NCBI GenBank assembly: GCA_003255025.1
Contig: QANY01005768.1
Coordinates: 570,805 to 634,804, forward strand
Length of the DNA stretch: 64,000 bases
Reading direction: 5' to 3'
DNA from: Datisca glomerata
Lineage: Eukaryota > Streptophyta > Magnoliopsida > Cucurbitales > Datiscaceae
The position numbers were made by a program, and so were the translations under genes. Below the pieces are notes generated by a model. The model saw nothing but the letters and a program-made list of their open reading frames with translations, was not told the origin of the DNA and ran no database searches. Position 1 is the first letter of the stretch, and each line of letters starts with the position of its first letter. Below are positions 10,468 to 24,039 of the stretch, in pieces.

Positions 10468-12690
10468 AGCTACTCGTTTATGAGTAGGAGTTCCCATCGG
10501 TCCAGAACTAGAAGTAAACTCAAAACCTGGATTTGGCTAAAAGGACCTATTATATAGGCACCCTCTCACCTAATACCCGCTACTAAGGTTCTGAAAGAAA
10601 GTAGCACAATCGGCTATAGAACTCAAGATCTACGAATAGCTGCGGGCAAGCACTTTTAAAAAGCAAGTATCTAGCTTCCACCTTACTTAACAGCAAGGCG
10701 CGAAAGCCTTCACCTATAGGTTCTACTTCTACTTAGCATCCCAAATAAAGTACCCCTGCTTCTGGCTTGTACACAAGAAGGCTACTAAAGCTAGTAAGCT
10801 AGTATACGCGCATTTGCCCGATTGCTTTAAGAGAAGCTTTATCTCCTAGTTTCCACATGTCCTGTCCAAAACTATGGAACTCATCTGAAAAGTAGATTTT
10901 CTAGATCAGAATGTGAACTCTGAGAATAGGGGTCTAAAGTGAACCACCTAGAATCGATGCATGACCACTAAACAAAAGTAGTCCTTTACCAAGTAAGCTA
11001 GGCAACCGTTATCAAGCATATCACCATGACCTGGTACAGAACCAATCTTCACTTTTCTTAAGTACGAACGGATTAAGAAAAGCGTTGTAACAGCAGTTAC
11101 ACAGCCCTTGAATGTCTTAGATAGTTGTAAGTGAAAGAAGGGTACTAAGTTGCTGGGAATGCGGCTAGCTAGTTTACTTACTTGTTTGTACTCCCATCTG
11201 AAATACTACTTGAAAGTCCATATACAACTCAAAGAAGAAGCAAGCTACCTAGCTCGTTTACCCTAACTACTTAAACGAATCAATCTGCCACTTCTCCTAT
11301 GAACTACCATGCTCTAACTCCAGTTTATAGAAAGCTAAGATTGCTAGTTTCATAGACACATGCCTTTTCCCCTAACGGCCATAGCTCCGTCTGCCGGCTT
11401 ATCTATTTACCTGAACTTTCTTATACCGCTAGCAAGAAGCAATCCTTACTTACAGTGAAAGAAGGCTACACAATAGGCCAAGCGAAGCGAGACAACTAGT
11501 TTACTTGCTTGAAAAGTTGCGGCTAGTCAGGAGTCGAACAGAAGCATGAGTTGAGTGGTGAGCTAAAGCAGGGTAGTGAAATTAGGAACATAGTTGGCTT
11601 ATTAGAGCTAGGCTGTTGAGTTGAAGCGAGCTAGTCATATGAGGCAGTGAGCTAGGCAGCTTGTTGTAGTTGCTACGGTAAACTGGAGTGAAACGAGTTG
11701 CCAGTAGAGACTAAGGGCTAAAGATGTCTGTGGAACGCTTTAACAAGGCCGTTACCGAGATTCGAACAAAGTCAGCCGTAGCTCGCGATCATAGAAGCTA
11801 TGGACTTTGGCACTTAGAGCTAATCGTCTCCTAGTTGTTCTTCTTTAGTAGCATTAGTAAAAGCGAGCGTAAGGGAAATGGAACCACAAATACTGATTTG
11901 GAATTCACTTTAGAGATCTCAAATAGTGGATTTTGAGATAAGTGGTGAGTGGACAGGACAGATGGAAACTAGAGCTAAAGAAAATCTTTAGTTCGAAGTT
12001 CCCTACTACTAGAAAACCGAAGGAACACACAAAGCAAATGAAGGGACTCACAAAGCTACAACGTAGTTGTTTGTGTAGACGGAATCGAGTTTCAAATCAT
12101 AAGATGACGAAGTGACTGCACCAACGAATCAAGATGAACACATCTTTGATCCACTCTATGAACTGAAAGCGAGATCTTGCAAAACAACCACATAACGCCC
12201 GGATCTACAAGAATGGCTATGTAGGTCAGGGGATCAGCGCTATGATCACTTTGAGTTTTGCTCGAAGTGTGTATGCTTACGTATGAGTTGCTATTCGGCT
12301 ATAGATCGGGTTCTGGGTTCTTCTGTCGAACTCCCCGAACGGTATTTCATAATGTAAAGCTAGTCTAAAGTAGATTCAGGATCAGGGCGGAGGGTGGGTG
12401 TAGCAGATTTAATCATCCTCTGGTCGTAGGGATCTGAGGCACCGCCCAGAAGCGTCACGGAAGAACCTAATCATCTCGCAGTTACGCGAACCAGCTCAAT
12501 CAGCCACGGCCGAGAAGAAGCCAGACTAGTAAAAAGAGTAGTACGCACCCACATTATAATACCTTCCAGTAGAAAAGCCCAACTTATTACAACAATAGAC
12601 TGAGAGAATACCATACCAATAGACTAAACGAAGACCCCCCCTCCACAAGGCTAGAACACACCATAATAATACAAATAAACACCACCCTCC
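10468..12690. other. Unrecognised repeat-rich DNA
   Basis: No gene is supported. The sequence is full of CTAGCTA, AGTTACT and similar words. A piece at 10558-10635 matches 50483-50580 in reverse, so the copy A/B relationship continues in patches beyond 10467. Confidence 0.5.
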
Positions 12691-14018
12691 TATCATTCAC
12701 CAGGCTTTAGCTTTAGCGCTCAAAGGGATAAGGATAGAGATCATTCAATTCATTTGATCATCTTGCTCTATCTAATACCATGTATGTGAAATATTGGACC
12801 TTGGATGGAAATATAAGAGTTCCAAATCGAATCTCTTTAGTTAGAAAGAAGATCTTTTATCTCTAGCTTTGATTTTGAATCTGCTATGAGATTACGTTCC
12901 CTAAACTGATCCGTATGAGAGAACTAATCCTTTAGCGATGAGTTTGAATGAAGGTTCTTTTTTCCTCAGACCCGCTCCCCTTTTCAAATTTGGCTTTGTG
13001 CCATGCCACTTCAGAGAGTGAAACGAAGGAAAAGCCTGACCTTATAGGTCATCCTATTTCAGTCCATGGTCAGGATACCGTAAGTTGGTCTGCCTTTTCA
13101 GGAATTATATGATCGTTGGTGAAATAGCGTATAAGTCTGGGTGGGATGATACGAAATAGAGCAGTTTCCAATTGGCATGCGAAACTGAGAAGGAACTTCC
13201 TTATTCACTAAAATTCCTATGTGAAAGAGCCAAAATGATTTAGCGTGTTAGCATAGAGAGAGGACTTTCGGGTGAACGATTGATTTCAGATGCAGCGACC
13301 ATGGCCTGATTTTATGTAGTTCCGTATATTGATTCTGACGAGTGAATTTCATCCATTTACTGATAGATAAAGGATAGGAACCCACCTATCAGAACATGTT
13401 TTAACTAGAATACGAACATGCCCCATTTTCCCAAACCTATACCTCTAAGAAAATGAGGTTTTAACCTAGTAGGGGTGTGGGGGCTTGATTGGAAGTTTTT
13501 TTTGTAGGAGACTAGTTGCCAAGGCTCCATAGGAAAGAGGCCTTAGACCATGATTTTTTAGGACGGGAAAGGGCCACGAGAGATGTTTTCCTATTATCCG
13601 CCGCTAGAATCAATCAGTAATGGAATAAAAGGAGCAGCCAAACAAGGGGGCACCTATTTGTTGCATCTGAAAAGTGGTACAATCTGACCCTTCCTTACTG
13701 CATCAGTAAGATACAGTAAGCAACGGCTAATGTCATGCTATTTCTATATATATGTATGTAGGCTAGGCCTTTTCTTTCATATTGAGAAAGCCGCTTCAGA
13801 AAAGAAAGTGGAGCTGCTATGGACGTCTTTGGTTGGATGGAGACAGATATATATAGAAAGTGTGCAGTGAGAGTGGTTGTAAATCACTAGGCAACCAGTC
13901 TTCACTTAACTCGGCCCAAGCAATGCCCAAAGACTCCCATGCGTTTCTTGTTCCACTAGCTAGGAGAGAAAATTCTCAAATGTCCCTTTCGTTATTACTT
14001 ATTTCTTTATGTCAAAGA
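12691..14018. other. Unrecognised; possible intron body
   Basis: No gene is supported. As it leads into a group II intron 3' end at 14121, part of this may be the body of that intron. I cannot name the host gene. Confidence 0.3.
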
Positions 14019-14173
14019 CTAGAAGCTGGAAACATCATTTTTTTCATTCTTTTCTTATGAGGTCATGTACAACAACCTTAACTGCACAAGCTTGGGCTAG
14101 GCCTACCTCCATTCCTAGAGGAGCTGTATGAGGCGGAAGCTCCACGTACGGTTTTGAAGCCGAGCCTTTCCAG
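14019..14173 (+). other. Group II intron 3' end with domain V
   Basis: Domain V lies at 14121-14154: GAGCTGTATGAGGC, a GGAA loop, then GCTCCACGTACGGTTT, keeping the 5' AGC catalytic triad. The stretch 14019-14173 matches 33477-33642 in reverse. The gene it came from is not identified; no exon I recognise follows. Confidence 0.75.
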
Positions 14174-15823
14174 CAATGGGGCCTAGGGACCGATATGATG
14201 ATTGGTTTAGGTAGGGCGGCTGGCCTACTACGGACAGCTGTATGGATTAGTGCGTGAGACCGCGATGTCGTCTTGAGTCAAAGTATGCGAGAGTCTTTAG
14301 AAAAAAGACAAATGTTCCTATTGTAATGATTGTCAGTAAATTACCCTACTCAACAAGGGATCACGGACCTTTTAGAGCAAGGTTATATAGGTTAAGATTC
14401 TCGAGTAAGATGAGCTCGATGAAGCAAGGATAATTGCAACCTTATGGGGGTGTATGAAAAGGAGGGCCTCACAAATATATGCCCCATTAAACATGACGCC
14501 AAACTTTAGAAATTGAGACTATAATTAATGTATGGGGATCATGATACCAAATATGAGATAGAAAATGAGATACAGAAGTACACATAATTTTTGGTATTCC
14601 ATAGATCATTAGGTGTCGATTACCTAATGATTGAAAAAAGAAAAAATGATGAAAACCCTCGTGGAACAATAAGTCGGGAAGGAATAGCGGGAATATTCTT
14701 TTCAAGGGAAGGGCAATGTGCGGAAATAAGTACCATAGAGATGATTATTAACAAGGAAGAAAGAGAAGGGGGAACATAGTGGCACTTTAGACCAGTAGTA
14801 GTCATTAAGGTGAGACCAAATGGAAAAAGTGCTCTATTCAAGAATCCGAATATATATGGGACCCCTAACCTATCATTATTAGACTTCGCCTATATTCCAC
14901 TAAAAAAGCCTAAAAGACAAAATAGCGGAGGAAAAAAAAAGACTTTGATGGAATTGGCACCGGACTTTTTCCACTAAGGATGATACTCCGAGTTCTCATT
15001 AAGAGTTTCCCAAGTTTCTACAATGGAATACCATGTTGAAGGAATAGGCCTAGTTGTTGGACGAAGATAATCAAACAACTTTGACTATGTTCGCTGGAAC
15101 TATACAAACACCCAGGTTTCAAACAACAGTTGTATTTCAAAATCTTCGACTGGGCCAGATGGACGTAATATAGTGATTCAGAATAGAAGGCCGCCGAATC
15201 TGACATTCGAATGATTTTTGGAAGAATCCAGATGAATTTTAGCATATGACATTAGTCTAGATCGTTCGGAGCAAGCAGTAAGTCCCTCCTTCCTACAAGA
15301 CTACCCTTATTGGAATTTGAGTCTGGTGACCTTGTGTATGAATCGAGGGAAGGGCTACTACTATACTATAAAGTAGCCGACTCCCTCCTTCGAATCAATC
15401 CTTGGAAAAGAACAATAGGACATCAGACAATAAGGCTGCTGCTTCAGATGCAACACTTCTCCAAGAGGAGGACAATTATATTAATATAAGGATATGGAAA
15501 GTCAAAGTGAAGACACTTGAAAAGAAGTTCGTTTTCAAAGATATGAAGACTTTTGATTGAATATAAACTCTTCTTGACTACATAGCTAAACTGCTACCCG
15601 TTTGAAGGAGTAAGGACTTGCTTTCGGGACTCTTTCGCTGAAAGCTTCTCGTTACCAGCAGATCAAGGAGGCCCTTATTAGAGAATAGAGAAGAACAAGA
15701 AAGAACGGGAAGTAGTGTCTTAAGGGTAAAATTGATGTTGTCTATCTATAAGGGAGTTATAAGTAAGCCACAATTTTCAGTCATCTATGTTAAGAAATCA
15801 AGGCAAAAAAGAATCAAAGTGGT
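14174..15823. other. No recognised gene
   Basis: No known protein is supported in the open frames here. One copy of TAAGGCTGCTGCTTCAGAT lies at 15431-15449. Confidence 0.4.
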
Positions 15824-16400
15824 TCAAAACACCCAGCAACAAGAACTCATTCTAAAACCAACCAATAATATGAGTATGTAACAACTCGTAAGAAAGGATA
15901 GGCTCTCTGCCGATTCTCCTATGGTATCTGCTGCTTCAGATTCATCGAATTCCTTCCCCGAACCAACCACCTTACCTTTGAAAAAAGATCTCAGTTTGCA
16001 TAAGGCTGCTGCTTCAGATTTAGGAAAAACTCTTGTTTCCAGGTCGAGTGTAGTTGATAATTTCTTCTTGCCTTTAGAGTTTTTGTTCTTGTCTGCCCTA
16101 TCTGAACTTCCTTTGAAGTCCATTAAACTCCCTGCTACCATGATAGGTGAAGCGAGTTACTTCACTTTCTCCTTCCTAAGTTCGTTCTACACCCACAACA
16201 GCAATCCAGCCATAAAGTTATAAAGCTTCTCTTTTTTACTTATACTACCCACTTCGAGCATCATCTCTGGCCAATCGGTGATAGGTTGGCCTGAAGAATC
16301 CTCAACTCTGCTTCTCCACCATAGTTTAACATCACCTACAAGATAGATGGAAGTAATGCTCACTTTATCCGCTTCCGGTATATGAGCCACTCTAAAATAC
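15824..16400 (-). pseudogene. Ty3/gypsy gag remnant
   Basis: The frame from 16390 reads PEADKVSITSIYLVGDVKLW, then WRSR and later KEKLYNFMAGL, the pattern of the retrotransposon gag domain (Retrotrans_gag). The downstream frame to 15824 resembles the lysine-rich gag tail. Two copies of a CTGCTGCTTCAGAT motif (about 15928 and 16006) interrupt it. Gag forms the particle of the element; this is a broken nuclear-type retroelement fragment. Confidence 0.75.
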
Positions 16401-17253
16401 TGTTAGACATCAAAGACGAAGTTCTCTACTTCCTTAGCACTCCGAGCACACCTTACGCTCAGGGTTCCAAACCTTTGGTCTCTCCCTGCGCTCTCAAACC
16501 TGTCGAGAGAATGTTTAATGACTCATTAAAATAGTAAGCTGCAATCAGAGAATGAAGCCGACATCCTAAGTGTTCCGTGAATGGGAACAAGACTGAAAGA
16601 TGGGAAAGAGGACTCCGTAAATAGTGGTATTCTAATCCTGCGTCTATGGCTAACCATGCTCTCCCGGGACCCCAGACTCTTATTCTTACGCTTATTCAAC
16701 TAATCTCTCTCTCTCCAGTGGATTAGATAAGAACTACGAATGCTAAGGACCCTTGGAAATATTTTTAGAGGACCAGCTGAGAAGAAAAGATAGAATAGGA
16801 AAATGGATATGACTTATCGATCCTATACAGAGAAGGAGAAGCAAAGAAGATCGAAGGCTTAGCTAACAGCTCTTTTAGGCCCAATCTAGCTGAAACTCAA
16901 TTACACTTTTTCAAAAACCCTTTCACCGCTGGTTTGACCAAATTCCATACTGGAGCACCAATTCAGTGATCTTGAAAGCGCCTTTTGTCAAACAGTTGGC
17001 ATGTACCTAAAGGACACCTCTTTCCACACCCACGGCTGGCAGAATCAAGGCTTTGCATGTTTGTCACATCTTTTTTTTTTGGAACAGCCCGTTTGTGTTT
17101 CCCAACCAATTTAAGACATCAACTAATAAGACAGCCAAATCAACTGAGTAGAAACCTAAGAGACCCCTGTTGGTAGTTTGCCACCAAATTATATAGATCA
17201 AATGTCTAATGCAAGCTCTGCGGTAACAAGTACTCGGGAGAGAAAAAGAAAAA
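16401..17253. other. No recognised gene
   Basis: No gene is supported. AGGGTTCCAAACCT, the reverse of the dispersed 14-base motif, is at 16461-16474, just beyond the gag remnant. Confidence 0.4.
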
Positions 17254-17454
17254 ATGAGATTGAAATTCCACTTAGCATCTTTGGCTGGAAATAATATCGA
17301 CATATGTCCGAATTGGAAAGAATTGGCCAAAGAGCTTTCTCGAAGATCCCTTTCACTAATGAAGAAGGCAAGAAAAGAGAAAGAAATGGGGAAAAGAGCG
17401 TCGCTTTATTTGAGGCCTAAGAAAAAAAAGGAATTTTTTATCAGGTGGATCTAG
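17254..17454 (+). CDS. Unidentified small open frame
   Basis: This 66-residue lysine- and arginine-rich frame (MRLKFHLASLAGNNIDICP then NWKELAKELSRR) resembles no family I know. It follows a purine-rich stretch. It may be a chance frame or part of retroelement debris. Confidence 0.2.
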   Translation: MRLKFHLASLAGNNIDICPNWKELAKELSRRSLSLMKKARKEKEMGKRASLYLRPKKKKEFFIRWI

Positions 17455-17727
17455 TTTATGTAACAGAGGAGCCTAGCCTAGAGAGGGCAGGGCTGTCGTA
17501 CGGAGGATTTTTATGATAGTGGTCTTGGGGGAATCTTTGCGGAGCAATCCCTATGCATCAGGTGCTTCGAGAAAACAGTAGTACAACCTTCGATGAAATC
17601 AGTATTTTTGCAGAGGTTGCATGCAGGGGCTAGGAGAGCTATTGGGAGGTTCTTCCTATATGAATACATAAGCTTTTATGCAGTTAGGAACATTTCATGC
17701 TACCAGCCCATGTTTATGCTGTAGCAG

Positions 17728-17918
17728 TTTTTTTGGTGTGGGATGCTCGTTTAACCTTTGTATTCATCTCGTTCCTTATTTACCTGGGTGCACTGCGTTT
17801 TCAAAAGCTTCCTGTCGAACCGGCTTTTATTTCAATCCGTGCTAGACCGATCGATATACCAATAATCAAGTTTTCAGTCAACTGGTGGAATACATTGCAT
17901 CAACCTGGTCGTATTTAA
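17728..17918 (+). pseudogene. ccmC: Cytochrome c maturation protein C fragment
   Basis: The sequence LVWDARLTFVFISFLIYL, LPVEPAFISIRARPIDIPI and FSVNWWNTLHQPG is the middle of plant mitochondrial CcmC, including part of the WWD-type haem-handling region and one membrane helix. About 63 codons are kept in frame. The N-terminal part is replaced by unrelated sequence, and the match ends just after HQPG with an unrelated TAA. CcmC works in haem delivery to CcmE at the inner membrane. Only a fragment survives. Confidence 0.92.
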
Positions 17919-18609
17919 AGGATCTCTCAAGAGTGAAAATCTCTCTCCCCTTCTTCTGGCATCACAGCCTATTCTATTCTCTACTCTCTACTAGCTTCTG
18001 AAACAAGATCGGATTGGTGAACATGATGCTTCCTAGTGAAAAATAGCCCTAGCTAGATTCACTCCCGGTGAAATAGCGGCGAGTCCCCTTGGTCCTGAGC
18101 GTTTGAACTAATCTGAGTCTATTGAGCTCTTTATGGAAGCTAGTCTAGATCGATTCCTAAGAGGATTGGCAAGTCTATCTTTGCTAAGAGAGAGGAGAGA
18201 TTTGAAATTATAGAGAAATAGAAAGGTTTGGAACCCATGCGATGCGCCTTTCTCCCTAAGCCTAGAAGCAAGTCAAGCGGTAAGAAAACCCATATCCCTT
18301 TCGTGTTTTTTTGATGATATTGTTTTCTAAGATAGGACAGGTCAGGGGCAGGTGTCTTCGATATGCGATATCCGAGACTCTTTCTCAAGTAATTATGAGA
18401 TATCCGGTATGCGATGTGGGATGCGCTTTCCTTTCCGAACAGGCAATATTGCTTTATATCTCTGTCCTTTCCGTCCTCCCGGATAGGTGAAAAAATCTAT
18501 CCTTTTTTCCAAGCAGGTGGGGGTGTCTTTTAATTTGTTTTTTCCTTCTTATTAATATTTTTTGCTTCTTTATTAAGAGAGATTTGACTTTACCATATAG
18601 TCAAACTGA

Positions 18610-19870
18610 CTATTCTTCCTTTAGTGAATTTTCGGTGTCCCCCTTTGTAGGTTTTTCCTTTCCTACTTCTAAGGATAGATAGAAAAGGTGGGAGATAAAT
18701 CCTTCCTGAAGAAAAGAAGAATACCTTGGACCACCAGTATGGAGCTCGCACTGCTCCAGAATCAAGCTGAAATGAGAATCCATCTTATACTGACCTTTAA
18801 TAGCCTCGAACCCAACAGCTTTGACAGACATAGCTCCTAAAAGAGAAAGCTTTCTACTTATTGCATTAGCAACTTGGTTTTGTTTGTTGTGCGTTTTAGT
18901 AAAAAATGAAACAAATTTTGCATGTCTGCTATTCAACTTCTTTTGGGCATTGATAAATTTGAAAGGCAGGGAAAAAAGATCCCCTTTGAAAGAAAAAAGT
19001 GTCCCCACTGTCGCAAGGCCTGGACAATAGCATCAAATTCGACCTATGATGTCGAACCTCATTCAATTTCTCATTGTAAAAGGCAACTGGTCTACCTTCT
19101 TGGCTAAGAACCACTCCAATGCCTATGTGACCTAAGGGCACTTTGAATACCTTTGAGAAATCGGGTAAGACCAGGGCGAGATGGAGAAAATGACTTTCTG
19201 CTTCCTTTGTCCATTCGAACCCATTTTGTTTCAGACAATAAGTGATTAGAGCTAGTTGGCTGCTAAAGTTCTTGATGAAGCGCCTGTAGAAAGTAGCTAG
19301 TCCATGGAAGCTTCGAACTTCCGTAAGAGACTTTAGTGTAGGCCATTCAATCAACTATGGCCCGCACCTTTTCCTTGTCTACCTTAACTCCATCTAAGGT
19401 GATCACAAACTCTTTTTTTTGCATGAACGAGCACTTCTTCAAATTGATATAAAGTTTAACCCGTCGCAAGACTTCCAGTACACATTGTCCATGATTCAGG
19501 TGTTCATTCTCATCCACACTAACAATTAGAATGTCATCGAAATAAATGAAAAAAATTGCCTCTTCTTCGTAATCAAGCCGAAGCACCTGATTCATCATCC
19601 TCATGAAAGTACTAGGGGCATTTGATAGGCCTCGACAAGTCCCATCCCTCGTCTTAAAGGCGGTTTTCCATTCATCCCCATGTCAGATTCTAATCATCAG
19701 ATTACCACTTCTCAGATCAATCTTCGAAATACACGCGATCCAGACAACATATCTAAGGGGAATCGAGATTTTTTGGTCATTTTGTTGATGGCCCGACTAT
19801 CAAAGCACATTCACCAGGTGCCATCCTTCTTTCAGGTCAAGAGAGTAGGCACATCATAAGGTTTGGAACC
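18610..19870 (-). pseudogene. Ty3/gypsy pol: reverse transcriptase and RNase H, broken
   Basis: Read on the minus strand: DSRAINKMTKKSRFPLDML near 19790, several stops, then MRMMNQVLRLDYEEEAIFF and IYFDDILIV (catalytic YxDD) at 19604-19347. Next come EVRSFHGLATFYRRFIKNFS, a weak RNase H start without the usual aspartate, and QKKLNSRHAKFVSFF down to about 18850. The order is correct for Ty3/gypsy pol, but at least three frames and several stops are involved. A 14-base AGGTTTGGAACCCT motif (19859-19872) sits at its upstream limit. It is nuclear-type mobile DNA. Confidence 0.9.
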
Positions 19871-19872
19871 CT

Positions 19873-21973
19873 CTCCCTGACAAGTCCCTTTTTAATCCGC
19901 TCGCTAACCTACCTACTTAATTCTTCATGCTCCGATGGACTCATCCGAGTTGTAGCTTAATTCGGAAGAGAAAATCATGGGATTAGATCAATCTGATGTT
20001 GAATGTCACATCTTGTCCCTGTATTTTTCATTAAAAAAGAGTGATTTAAGCATTCACAAACTATAAGCTATGAGGACTTCCTTACTCAACTAGAATAGAG
20101 ACAATAAGACCATCCCACAAGTAAGATTGAATACCTCTCCTCTTCACTAGCTGCCCTATTTATTCGCTTAGCTACTTGTCTCAGGTATTCCCACAACAGC
20201 GGATAAAATAAGAGCGGATGGTAGCATCGGTTATGGTTGCCGCTCTATCCATTCTATTAGTTCCATAGTCGCGCTTCCTACTAGTCGGATAGGAACAACT
20301 AACTACCTAGCTACCTGTCTTGATCAATCTAATCTATTCTTACCTTTCCTTTCTTGCTCTAAACCAATAGGAGCTACTTGCCCAAGGTAGTTGATTATAT
20401 AACAGAACCAACCGTAGCAACGTAGAGCTACCTGAATCAAAGTGCTCCTTGCTTATCTATCTTGAACAACTGGACGAGAGGACAATGAAAAGATAGAAAG
20501 AATTTTTACATAAGATAGGATGCTAGAGACCTAACCTCTACACCCGACTTCCTCCCCTTACTCACTCTACTACTTAAAAAAGGAAAGAACAAACAAGAAA
20601 GCAGGCAGTCCTTAGAAAACTGAAAGGGAGGCGAGGACGTTCATGGTAGGCATAAAGGATAGACATTGTATCCATATCTGCCCCTCTTTGACAAGATGAA
20701 ATATCTAATCCTAGATTATCTATCATTCCTTCCTCGAAACTTCGTAGGAGAAAAGAAAGGGCAAAAGAAGGATTCATTATTTATTACACTCAAAGTAAAG
20801 GAAGAAAAAGAGCAAGAGCAGATCATCTTGGGATACAAATAATTAGAAGACAAGATAGGAAGGTTCTAACAATATTTGAATTCACCCTTACATGCTCGTG
20901 GGGTAGAAAAGAATGTAATTGTAGGGAACGAAAGGGCTTAAAAGCGCCTAACCTTAGCAAGGAATCGCAGAAGGGCCCCAACTTAAAGGATAAAAAGCAG
21001 CCGCCCATATGAAGATATGCACTCTTGTTGAAAGGATTAAGATAGCCCCTTAGGAATTAAGACTTATCGAACCCATCCATTTAAGATAGATAGCCACTTT
21101 AGATAGCTTCCAGCACAGTAAGGAAGTCATGCTTAGTCCTACCTACACCTAAGATAGATGGATTCTCCTTCCTTGGGGGAGATCCCACAAAGCCCCCATT
21201 CACTTAACTAAGATGGCTAGATCTTCTTTCTTATTATGCATTCTATCTAGTTCTAAAACCACATGTTTAGATATCCCTAAGGTATCTCATTTCAGAACCT
21301 ACCGTAGTCACATCTAGCTATGAGGAACAACAGTAGCAACCTAATCTAGTCTTTTATTTCCTTAGCTTCTATAAAATTCAAAAGAAAGAGCAAACTCCTT
21401 CATACCCTTATGCTTATCTTTCTAGATAGAGACCTTATAGGAGCTTGCAAGCAAGGCAAGGAAGTTAAGCTATGTCCCTAAGGTACCTCACTCAGAGAAC
21501 AAAGAAAAATGAGAGGAAGCCAAGTCACCTTCATAGGGCTAGAGTCCATTCAAGGGCTTATGCTTCTTCACTCTTCCTTCTAGAAACCCAGGAAAGAAAT
21601 TATCTCCTCAGCTCTTCTCCAGCATCCATATTGGATTACTGGAACAACCATGCGCCTAGCTCCATCTACTCCGTGCTATTTAATCCTTCTCTTTTCTGAC
21701 TTTTAGGAAGCCTAGGAAGCTATTAAAAGATAGTAGCAACTAGGAACTAGGGAATAGAACAAGCTTATAAGTCTTTACTAAACTACCAGTACAGGTAAGG
21801 AAGTTAATGGGCAATCCTCACAGTTTCCCCATACCACTGCCAAAGAGAAGACAGCAATAATCTAGCTACTAGGATAGGAACGGACGATAGCTTGCTCATA
21901 TTTGTTCTTTATCGTCCGCATCGTCCACTCTCTAACAACCTAGCCACTAGCTACCGAATTCCAACAACAAACT
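19873..21973. other. Unrecognised TAGCTA-rich DNA
   Basis: No gene is supported. The sequence is rich in CTAGC, CTACTAG and AAGATAGA words and resembles 10.5-12 kb and 50-51 kb in style. Confidence 0.4.
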
Positions 21974-22200
21974 TGCTAGTGGAGACTCCTTCTGGCTAAT
22001 GAAGATACTACTCCATCCCATTCATTCCCAATGGATCCTTCTTCTCCCTAATAATTGAAGGAACCAAGTTCACCTATACGAGAGTGAGGAATAAAAACCA
22101 AGAGAAAACTTCCCGCTTTTGATGTCCCACGATTCTACTAGTTTAGAAACTAAGGAGAAGGACAGGGGTCGCTAGGTCAGAAAAGCGAGAACTCTCAATT

Positions 22201-22272
22201 CTCCCCAAGTAGGATTTGAACCTATGACAATTCAGTTAACAGCCGACCGCTCTACCACTGAGCTACTGAGGA
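22201..22272 (-). tRNA. trnN: tRNA-Asn (GTT), plastid-derived, decayed (copy 1)
   Basis: The 72-base gene reads TCCTCAGTAGCTCAGTGGTA and so on, with anticodon GTT and intact acceptor arm ends. It is the plastid-type trnN found in angiosperm mitochondria. Two CG sites expected in the T arm region read CA (TCATAGG and TTCAAATCC), and the anticodon stem has changes. It may no longer be functional. Confidence 0.85.
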
Positions 22273-24039
22273 ACAACAGACTTAAGGAAGCCCACTCTCA
22301 TTCTTTGGACCAACTTATGACTTAACAAAAAAGGTTCGTCACACTTTTTCACATACACTGGGAGAAAATGTTACGATAGCAAGCCCCTCCCCTGCCGGAG
22401 AGCCTCCAGGACAAGTGGACGACTGTCAACAATCCACTCTCGAGATTCATATTGATCAATCGATCTCTACGTCCTGCCAGTTCGCTAAGTAGACTCACTC
22501 TGCCGAGGGGCAACAAGGCTGGAACTCCTCCTGCCAGAAACAAAGGACCTACTTCTCATCCTTGGAGTTAGCAGGTATGAAAGAGTCCCCTCTCTGTCTG
22601 TCTCTCCGAGTTTCTACTACTAAGTAGCACTTCTACTATTCAATTATAGAATCGATTCTGCTCAAGCTGAAAAGCCCTATCCCTTTCTTATTAGTAAGGT
22701 TTTGTGCCCCCTTCTTTATCAAAGTCAACTTTCTCGCTTGTTAGTCAGCCCCTACCTTTTTTATGGGATATTTGAAGAAGCGCAGGTTGGAACCCTATAC
22801 ACGGTGCTGGTCTCGATCTCTCTTGGTGGTGCCCCACTCGATGATTGTTGACTCAACATTGATTTCGTGCTTATGTTGGGGGCCCTCCCTCCATCTATCG
22901 GGTTAAGTAATTCGCTATCAGAAATTTGTTCACCTTCATGCCATGCTTCTTCTTTCTCCGAATTGGTTCCTAGTGTCAGTCAATCAAGATTTCACCATCA
23001 AGAGAGGGGAGAGCCTTTACTTTAGGTTAAGTCGGTCTCGTCATTCATGCACATAGCGAACGAAAAAAGCGTTCATCCCGGATTCTCTTCCTCAATCCAA
23101 ATTTCTATCAATTGATCCTTATTCATTCGGTCAAAGTCTCCACGGCCTTTTCATGCCTCTCTACTGAGAGGTGCACCATGTTGATAGGAATCGACAAAGA
23201 CCTTCTTGTACACGTCCTTGAAGGTTGCACTCATGAAAATCATCACTAGTTTCTCCTGAGGGAAGAGTATGGCTTTGTTCTTGGTGTTGTTTAATAGATG
23301 TCGAGAGCCATCCGAGAATCTCCATCTGCTCTAAGTGGGCGAGCTAGAATGCTTATGTCAGGTTGGTTGTTCAAATTTCTCTTTACCCTTTGCATCTTCA
23401 TCTTTTTGAAAGCCCATACCCATTCTTCTGAATCTTCATTAGTCCTATTTCAGGTGCAAAGCCTCTTCAATAAAGACCTCTTTCTTTTTTTTCTCCCTCA
23501 TTTCTAATTTTGTTGATTAAAAGAGTATAAGCACTATCCATTGAGTAAAGGGAGGGTTTTCTACAGTGATTCGGTCGGTTTCCGTTCGCTTGTCCCATCA
23601 TCGTCTATTGGTGGGTAGGGTGGTCAACTTAGAGGGCGCCCGCCTCCTCTTCAGATGTGTCCTCGACAACTTGGCTGCTGTTCGGTCTCCGCTTTTGGGG
23701 GCGAAAGTGCTTGGTCGCTGGGGTTTCCTTTTCCTCAACCAAAATAAAGTCGGTTGTGTCAGCCGGTCTAACATTTTGTTATGAGCTGGCTAGACAAACA
23801 AATATGGATTGAAGGTCAGATAAAATTGAGTTCAACTGGGATAGGACCTTCGATCGACCATGGGGCGTATTCTACCCTTACCGAATTCATTCTATTGAAG
23901 CGTAAAAAAGCTCCTTCTCATCTTGTGTTGCATTTCTTTGGTTTGGAAGTTCCAGAATGTTGTCTGTGGATTTCTAACATAGGAAAGCCCCCTTATGCCA
24001 TTTGATTAATGAAAGTTTTGTTCTGCTCGACACTCCCCG

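Noticed and set aside
9110..12600. CRISPR-like array suggested by repeated CTAGCTA and AGTTACT words
   Set aside because: Word spacing is irregular, there are no repeat-spacer units, and the context is organellar/plant.
15921..16223. Plus-strand 100-codon frame
   Set aside because: It is antisense shadow of the gag remnant.
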